Positions 4,576-8,553 of a DNA stretch of 8,553 nucleotides are shown piece by piece (position 1 is the first letter of the stretch; each line of letters begins with the position of its first letter). The position numbers and the translations under genes were made by a program. The stretch spans positions 1-8,553 of the forward strand of contig WRCL01000057.1 of assembly GCA_009783975.1 (NCBI GenBank). Reading direction: 5' to 3'. The DNA comes from Micrococcales bacterium (GTDB taxonomy: Bacteria > Actinomycetota > Actinomycetes > Actinomycetales > Cellulomonadaceae). The notes under the pieces were generated by a model. That model was not told the DNA's origin. It saw only the letters and a list, made by a program, of their open reading frames with translations, and searched no databases.

Positions 4576-5735
4576 ACAGCGTTGACGGCGGGGCGGACGC
4601 TGACGGACTCCACGACGGCGGCATGGTCACCGAAGCGGATCTGCCACCCGGCACCGATGACCGCCCGGACGTTGGCCGGCAGCACCCGGGCGCCACCGTC
4701 AGGACGGATCAAGATCGTGCCGTTGGTGGAGTTCTCGTCGACCACCCACACCGCGTCGCGGCCTGGCTGGGGCCCGAACCGCAGGTGCACACGTGAGACG
4801 GTGCGCGTGGCGTCGTCGATGACGACCGGGTGCGCCGGCGGTGGGAGCACGCCGCTGAGGTCACGCCCGACCGCACCGTTGCCGACGACCTCGACACGGG
4901 TCCCGCAGTCGAAGACCAGGCGCATCGCAGGGGACATCACGTCGCCGACCGACAACCGGGTCAGCTCGACGTCGTCGTGCACCAGGCGTGTGGCAGCCCA
5001 CGGGGCACGTTGGGTGGGAACCTCAGGGATCCGGTGCCGGCCTGCGGGGAACTGGCGGTGCGGGCGGCCCAGGGCCAGCGTCGTGGCACGGTGCCGGGCG
5101 CGGGGGTGCTCAGCCGCGTCGAGGACTGGCACGAGGTGCGAAAGGTCCTGGACGACCTCGACGGTCGACACGTCGTCGTCGTCGACCGGGGGCAGGGGGG
5201 CAGGTCCGTCTACGTGGGCGACGGTGCCGTGGTCGGCGTGGCGCGGGACCGGCGTCAACGTCCAGTCCCGCACGACGAGCGTCTCGCCGGCCCAGTCGTG
5301 CCAGCCTGCACGGGTGGCCCGTGAGCTCCACACACCGGACCCGGCGACGACGTACGCGCCGACGACCGGGACGAGCATCCCCCCAGCGACGAGCACCAGA
5401 CGCCGCACGACCACAGCGATGAGACCGGCGGGCAGCATCGTGTGCGCCGAGACGGTGCGCACCCGGGCCAGGGCGCCGCCGACGGTCGCACCGGTGATCG
5501 CCTCGGCGAACACCTGCGCAGCCTCGACGAGGACGACCGTGACACCGGCTGCGACGAACAGCCCAGACCTGCCCACCCCGGCGGCCGACGCCACGGTCGC
5601 GACCATCACGGCGGCGACGAGCACGACCAGCTGGTCCACCGCCACGGCTGCCAGCCGCGCAGCGATGCCGGCGACCTGCCCCGGACCGACCAACGCCTGT
5701 CCGGTCTCCTGGGTTGCCGTGTGGGTCGTCGTCAC
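4572..5735 (-). CDS. RDD-FHA fusion membrane protein
   Basis: A protein of about 387 residues with an N-terminal RDD membrane domain (about 18-158) and a C-terminal FHA domain (about 272-383). The RDD part shows ARLAAVAVDQ near 26, the GATVGGALARVRTV motif (82-95) between helices, and the closing HDWAGETLVV (146-155). The linker (160-270) is acidic, then basic and proline-rich. The FHA domain keeps all key residues: GR in VGRD (289-292), SRVH (314-317) and NSTNGT (335-340). It should therefore bind phosphothreonine, probably on the cytoplasmic side, as a partner or substrate of a Ser/Thr kinase of the PknB type. The frame is open far upstream into the next gene; I chose the GTG at 5735, which has AGAAGG about 8 nt upstream and places the RDD motif near the N-terminus. 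It lies 176 bp behind the polyprenyl synthase and may be cotranscribed. What it transports or senses is unknown. Confidence 0.88.
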   Translation of the reverse strand: MTTTHTATQETGQALVGPGQVAGIAARLAAVAVDQLVVLVAAVMVATVASAAGVGRSGLFVAAGVTVVLVEAAQVFAEAITGATVGGALARVRTVSAHTMLPAGLIAVVVRRLVLVAGGMLVPVVGAYVVAGSGVWSSRATRAGWHDWAGETLVVRDWTLTPVPRHADHGTVAHVDGPAPLPPVDDDDVSTVEVVQDLSHLVPVLDAAEHPRARHRATTLALGRPHRQFPAGRHRIPEVPTQRAPWAATRLVHDDVELTRLSVGDVMSPAMRLVFDCGTRVEVVGNGAVGRDLSGVLPPPAHPVVIDDATRTVSRVHLRFGPQPGRDAVWVVDENSTNGTILIRPDGGARVLPANVRAVIGAGWQIRFGDHAAVVESVSVRPAVNAV

Positions 5736-5834
5736 GTCCGCCACCTTCTCTCGTGAGACCTTGACCTGAACATCGGCCGCCACACGAGTGACGCTGAGCT
5801 CTTTGGGTGACAGTGTTGGGACGAGTTTTTCCCG

Positions 5835-5871
5835 GGGCTGGCCGGTGGTGCCACGCGCCACGAAACAGCCC
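5835..5871 (-). terminator. Possible terminator behind the polyprenyl synthase gene
   Basis: GGGCTG (5835-5840) pairs with CAGCCC (5866-5871), with a second possible stem GTGG/CCAC inside. It lies about 40 bp beyond the stop of the polyprenyl synthase gene and ahead of the RDD-FHA gene. The stem is short and has no T-tract in the minus-strand direction, so it may only attenuate read-through. Confidence 0.25.
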
Positions 5872-5911
5872 TGGCCACACCGTCGGCGCGGGTCTGGCGG
5901 AGGTCCCAGGC

Positions 5912-6919
5912 TCAGGCGGTGCGGTCGACGAGGACCTGGGCGAAGGCGACCAGAGCGTCCGTCGCTGGACCGGCCGGCAGGCCGGCGAGCAGGTCGACAG
6001 CCTCGCGGCACAGGGCAGCCGAACGGGCGTGGGTCTGCTCCACGACACGGTGCTCGCGCAAGGCCGCGACCGCGTCGGCCAGGGCGTCGTCGCACGACAG
6101 GTCGCCGCTGAGCTGGGCGAGCAGGGCGCGGTCGTCGTCGGTGGCCTCACCGGAGGCGACGAGGGCCCGCAAGGCCAGCACCGGCATCGTCGCGACACCC
6201 TCGCGCAGGTCGGTGCCGGGGGTCTTGCCGGTCAGAGCCCCGTCGCAGACCAGGTCGATGTAGTCGTCGGCGATCTGGAACGCGACCCCGACACGTTCGC
6301 CGAACTCCGCGAGGATGTTGACGGTCCGCTCGTCGCACCCGGCGAACATCGCTCCATACCGTGCTGAGGTGCCCACGAGCGAGGCGGTCTTGTCTGACAG
6401 CACCTGCAGGTAGTGCTCGGTGGGGTCGTCACCGGCCGCGGGGCCGACCGTCTCGGCGAGCTGGCCCAGGCACAGCCGTTCGAAGGTCTCGGCGTGGATC
6501 CGCACCGCTTCGGCACCCAGGCCCGCGACGGTCGCCGACGCGCGGGCGAACAGCAGGTCGCCGGTGAGGATCGCCACAGTGTTGCCCCACACCTCGTGGG
6601 CTGAGGGGGCTCCGCGGCGCAGGGGGGCCGAGTCCATGACGTCGTCGTGGTACAGCGACGCCAGGTGCGTCAGCTCGACGGCGACCGCGGCCTCGACGAC
6701 CTGGGGCCGACCTGGGTCGCCGAGCTCGGCGGCGAGCAACGTCAGCGCTGGGCGTAGACGTTTGCCCCCAGCGTCGACCAGGTGCCGCGAGGCGTCGTCG
6801 GCGAGGCGGTCGGCCTGGGCCACAGCTGTGTGCAGGCGTGCCTCGACAACGCCAAGCTGGTGTTCCAGACGACGCGCGAACGCCTCGTCGTCGAGCGGGA
6901 TGCTGGCCACACGAGTCAC
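5912..6919 (-). CDS. Long-chain polyprenyl diphosphate synthase
   Basis: A 335-residue trans-isoprenyl diphosphate synthase of usual length. It adds isopentenyl diphosphate units to an allylic primer, probably to make the menaquinone side chain. GGKRLRP (51-57) binds diphosphate. The first Asp-rich motif DDVMD (92-96) is followed by RRG (101-103), and the second is DDYID (218-222) in FQIADDYIDL. GQLAE (152-156), K177 and GKTPGTDL (231-238) are also family marks. The residues 4 and 5 before the first motif are small (Ser88, Ala87) rather than aromatic, which favours a long product. The start is set at the GTG at 6919, seven bases after a promoter -10, so the mRNA is probably leaderless; other in-frame GTGs lie two codons upstream and three downstream. 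It follows nuoN by 103 bp. hepT or ispB-like names would fit, but chain length cannot be read with certainty. Confidence 0.93.
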   Translation of the reverse strand: MTRVASIPLDDEAFARRLEHQLGVVEARLHTAVAQADRLADDASRHLVDAGGKRLRPALTLLAAELGDPGRPQVVEAAVAVELTHLASLYHDDVMDSAPLRRGAPSAHEVWGNTVAILTGDLLFARASATVAGLGAEAVRIHAETFERLCLGQLAETVGPAAGDDPTEHYLQVLSDKTASLVGTSARYGAMFAGCDERTVNILAEFGERVGVAFQIADDYIDLVCDGALTGKTPGTDLREGVATMPVLALRALVASGEATDDDRALLAQLSGDLSCDDALADAVAALREHRVVEQTHARSAALCREAVDLLAGLPAGPATDALVAFAQVLVDRTA

Positions 6920-6926
6920 GGACACG

Positions 6927-6955
6927 AACCTAGCCGAGGCTGGCGTGTCGCCCAA
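6927..6955 (-). promoter_or_regulatory. Promoter for leaderless polyprenyl synthase transcript
   Basis: On the minus strand TTGGGC (6955-6950), 17 nt, then TAGGTT (6932-6927) fits an actinobacterial SigA-type promoter (TTG and TAnnnT). The GTG start at 6919 begins eight bases after the -10, where transcription is expected to start. No ribosome site lies in between. The gene may therefore have its own leaderless promoter in addition to read-through from nuoN. Confidence 0.5.
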
Positions 6956-7022
6956 TTCAGCGCGCGCGCACAACTGGTCCGCGGGCCGGTGTCCACACAC
7001 CCTCTCCTCGGGCAGATCTTGG

Positions 7023-8553
7023 CTACAAGATGGCGCTGATCGCGGTGAGCACCCCACCGGGGATGACCCCGAGCAAGATGGTCAGCAGCGCGCACAACCC
7101 GACCGTCACCGCAGCCCATCCCCGGGTCGCGACAACCACAGCGGTCTTGGGGCGCACCATGGTGAGCGTCCCACCAGCACCGATGGCATCTGCCTCGGCG
7201 TCGGCGACGGCAGGCTCGTCACGCCCGGGGAAGTACATGAGCACGATGATCTTGAAGTACGCGAACGCGGCGACCGCCGAAGCGAGCACACCGATGAGCG
7301 CCAAGGGCCACGCGCCGGCCTTGACCGCAGCGGAGAACACGGCGAACTTGCCGATGAACCCGGCTGTGAGGGGGATGCCGGCGAACGACAGCAAGAACAC
7401 CATGAAGCACGCGGCGATGACCGGGTTCGTCCGGCCCAGCCCCGCCCACTGGCTCAGCGCTGTGGCCTCACCCGCGGTGCCGCCAGGCTCAGAGCGTTCA
7501 CGCACGAGCGCGACGACGGTGAACGCCCCGACGGTGGCGACCGCATAAGCGAGCAGGTAGACCAGCACCGCCCACGGCCCGAGCACCGACTCACCGGTGA
7601 TCCACCCTGTGGCTGAGGCCTCCCCCGTGCCCCACCCACCGGCGACCGCGGTGAGGATGAACCCGGCGTGTGCGACCGAGGAGTACGCGAGCAGACGTTT
7701 GATGTCGTTCTGCACCAGCACGACGACCGAGCCGACGACCATCGTCGCGATGGCGACGGTCCACACGAGCACCGCCATCTCCCAGCCCATCCCGGGCAGC
7801 ATGACGTACACCACGCGCACCATGGCGACGAACGCGGCGACTTTCGTCCCCGCAGCCATGAACCCGGTGATGGGGGTGGGCGCACCTTGGTACACGTCAG
7901 GGGTCCACAGGTGGAACGGCACAGCACCGACCTTGAAGAACAACCCGACCATGACCAGCAGCACACCGACGAGCAAGAGGTTGTTCGTCACAGGCGCGTC
8001 GAACGTCGCCGCAGCGATCTCGGCGAAGCCCAGGTGGCCAGAGGCGCCGTAGATGAGCGCCGCACCGAAGATGAACAGCGCTGAGGCGAACGACCCGAGC
8101 AGGAAGTACTTCAGCGACGCTTCCTGCGACTGCAGGCGGCGCCGGCGGGCCATCCCCGACAGCAGGTACAGCGGCAGCGACAGCACCTCCAGGGCCACGA
8201 ACATCGTCAGCAGGTCCGATGTGGCACTGAACACCATCATCCCGCCGGTGGCGAACAGCACCAGGGGGTACACCTCGGTCTGGCGCATCTGGCGGCTCGT
8301 CGCGAGCTGTTCGTACTGCGAGCCTGGCACAGCCGAGATCATCGGGGCGAACGCGTCTTCTTTCGTCGAGGTCCGGTCGGCCATGACGATGACCGACAGC
8401 AGCGCGACGACGACGATGATCGCCTGGGACACCAGCGCCATCCCGTCGACGACGAGCCCGCCGAGGGGCTCGTCGACCCCGAACAGCTCGTCGGGGGTGA
8501 CCATGGCGTACAAGGCGGTGCCATCAGCGCCGTCGAGCCGGTGCCACGACCAC
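7023..8553 (-). CDS. nuoN: NADH-quinone oxidoreductase subunit N (N-terminus cut off)
   Basis: About 509 residues of NuoN, one of the three antiporter-like, proton-pumping membrane subunits of complex I. The frame is still open at the right edge (the first codons read WSWHRLDGADG), so the true start and the first one or two helices lie outside the window; a TTG at 8513 and an ATG at 8504 are internal codons. Roughly a dozen hydrophobic helices follow. The residues expected for proton transfer can be seen: Glu in FVALEVLSLPLYLL, Lys in LFFKVGAVPFHLWTPDVYQG, Lys in AAGTKVAAFVAMVR, and Lys in AGFIGKFAVF. SQEASLKYFLLGSFASA is a strong NuoN signature. It is normally the last gene of the nuo operon, which fits its place here: non-nuo genes follow downstream. 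In these bacteria the electron acceptor is menaquinone, which links it to the next gene. Confidence 0.96.
   Translation of the reverse strand, partial: WSWHRLDGADGTALYAMVTPDELFGVDEPLGGLVVDGMALVSQAIIVVVALLSVIVMADRTSTKEDAFAPMISAVPGSQYEQLATSRQMRQTEVYPLVLFATGGMMVFSATSDLLTMFVALEVLSLPLYLLSGMARRRRLQSQEASLKYFLLGSFASALFIFGAALIYGASGHLGFAEIAAATFDAPVTNNLLLVGVLLVMVGLFFKVGAVPFHLWTPDVYQGAPTPITGFMAAGTKVAAFVAMVRVVYVMLPGMGWEMAVLVWTVAIATMVVGSVVVLVQNDIKRLLAYSSVAHAGFILTAVAGGWGTGEASATGWITGESVLGPWAVLVYLLAYAVATVGAFTVVALVRERSEPGGTAGEATALSQWAGLGRTNPVIAACFMVFLLSFAGIPLTAGFIGKFAVFSAAVKAGAWPLALIGVLASAVAAFAYFKIIVLMYFPGRDEPAVADAEADAIGAGGTLTMVRPKTAVVVATRGWAAVTVGLCALLTILLGVIPGGVLTAISAIL

Noticed and set aside
3536..4696. Long minus-strand frames opposite htpX (also 3495-4487)
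   Set aside because: Opposite a complete, motif-verified htpX; compositional shadows.
4456..5769. 437-codon plus-strand frame opposite the RDD-FHA gene
   Set aside because: The minus strand shows intact RDD and FHA motifs; the plus frame is Thr/Arg/Pro-rich low-complexity sequence without motifs.
5736..6095. N-terminal extension of the RDD-FHA protein up to 6095
   Set aside because: The extension overlaps the polyprenyl synthase gene and lacks protein-like sequence, while the GTG at 5735 has a ribosome site and a family-like N-terminus.
6420..7616. 398-codon plus-strand frame across the polyprenyl synthase and nuoN
   Set aside because: It is antisense to two well-supported genes and crosses their boundary, so it is not a gene.

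Overview
The window comes from a high-GC Gram-positive bacterium of the Actinomycetota, probably order Micrococcales; this is inferred from base composition, GTG starts, promoter style and gene order. It holds six protein genes and one tRNA gene, mostly conserved housekeeping functions, separated by intergenic DNA rich in repeats and palindromes.

Layout from left to right. Positions 1-188 hold a short 48-bp tandem repeat array. yajQ (minus strand, 189-689) follows and is divergent from a class II tRNA-Tyr gene (801-882). The 647-bp stretch 883-1529 holds no credible gene. It contains three hairpins in tandem behind the tRNA, a 267-bp element bounded by perfect 37-bp inverted repeats, and a copy of a motif also seen at position 1. 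A 620-residue Pro/Gln/Tyr-rich single-pass membrane protein (1530-3392, plus) follows; its outer part appears to be a duplicated domain. The 288-bp gap behind it holds a 157-bp imperfect palindrome, a compact GGGGACGGTCCC hairpin and an excellent ECF (SigR/SigE-type) promoter for htpX (3681-4541, plus). On the minus strand, read from right to left, are nuoN (cut by the right edge), a long-chain polyprenyl diphosphate synthase, and an RDD-FHA membrane protein that converges on htpX.

How the genes fit together. nuoN encodes a proton-pumping subunit of complex I, which in these bacteria reduces menaquinone. The polyprenyl diphosphate synthase next to it probably makes the menaquinone side chain. 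HtpX is a stress-controlled membrane protease that would deal with damaged membrane proteins. The RDD-FHA protein could tie the membrane to Ser/Thr kinase signalling. From memory, M. tuberculosis also groups a polyprenyl synthase, htpX and a yajQ homologue (Rv0562, Rv0563, Rv0566c), so the neighbourhood looks old.

I see no defence system, CRISPR array, prophage or biosynthetic cluster. The least explained material is the set of palindromic intergenic elements and the unrecognised 620-residue membrane protein. No database search was possible; family calls rest on motifs read by eye.
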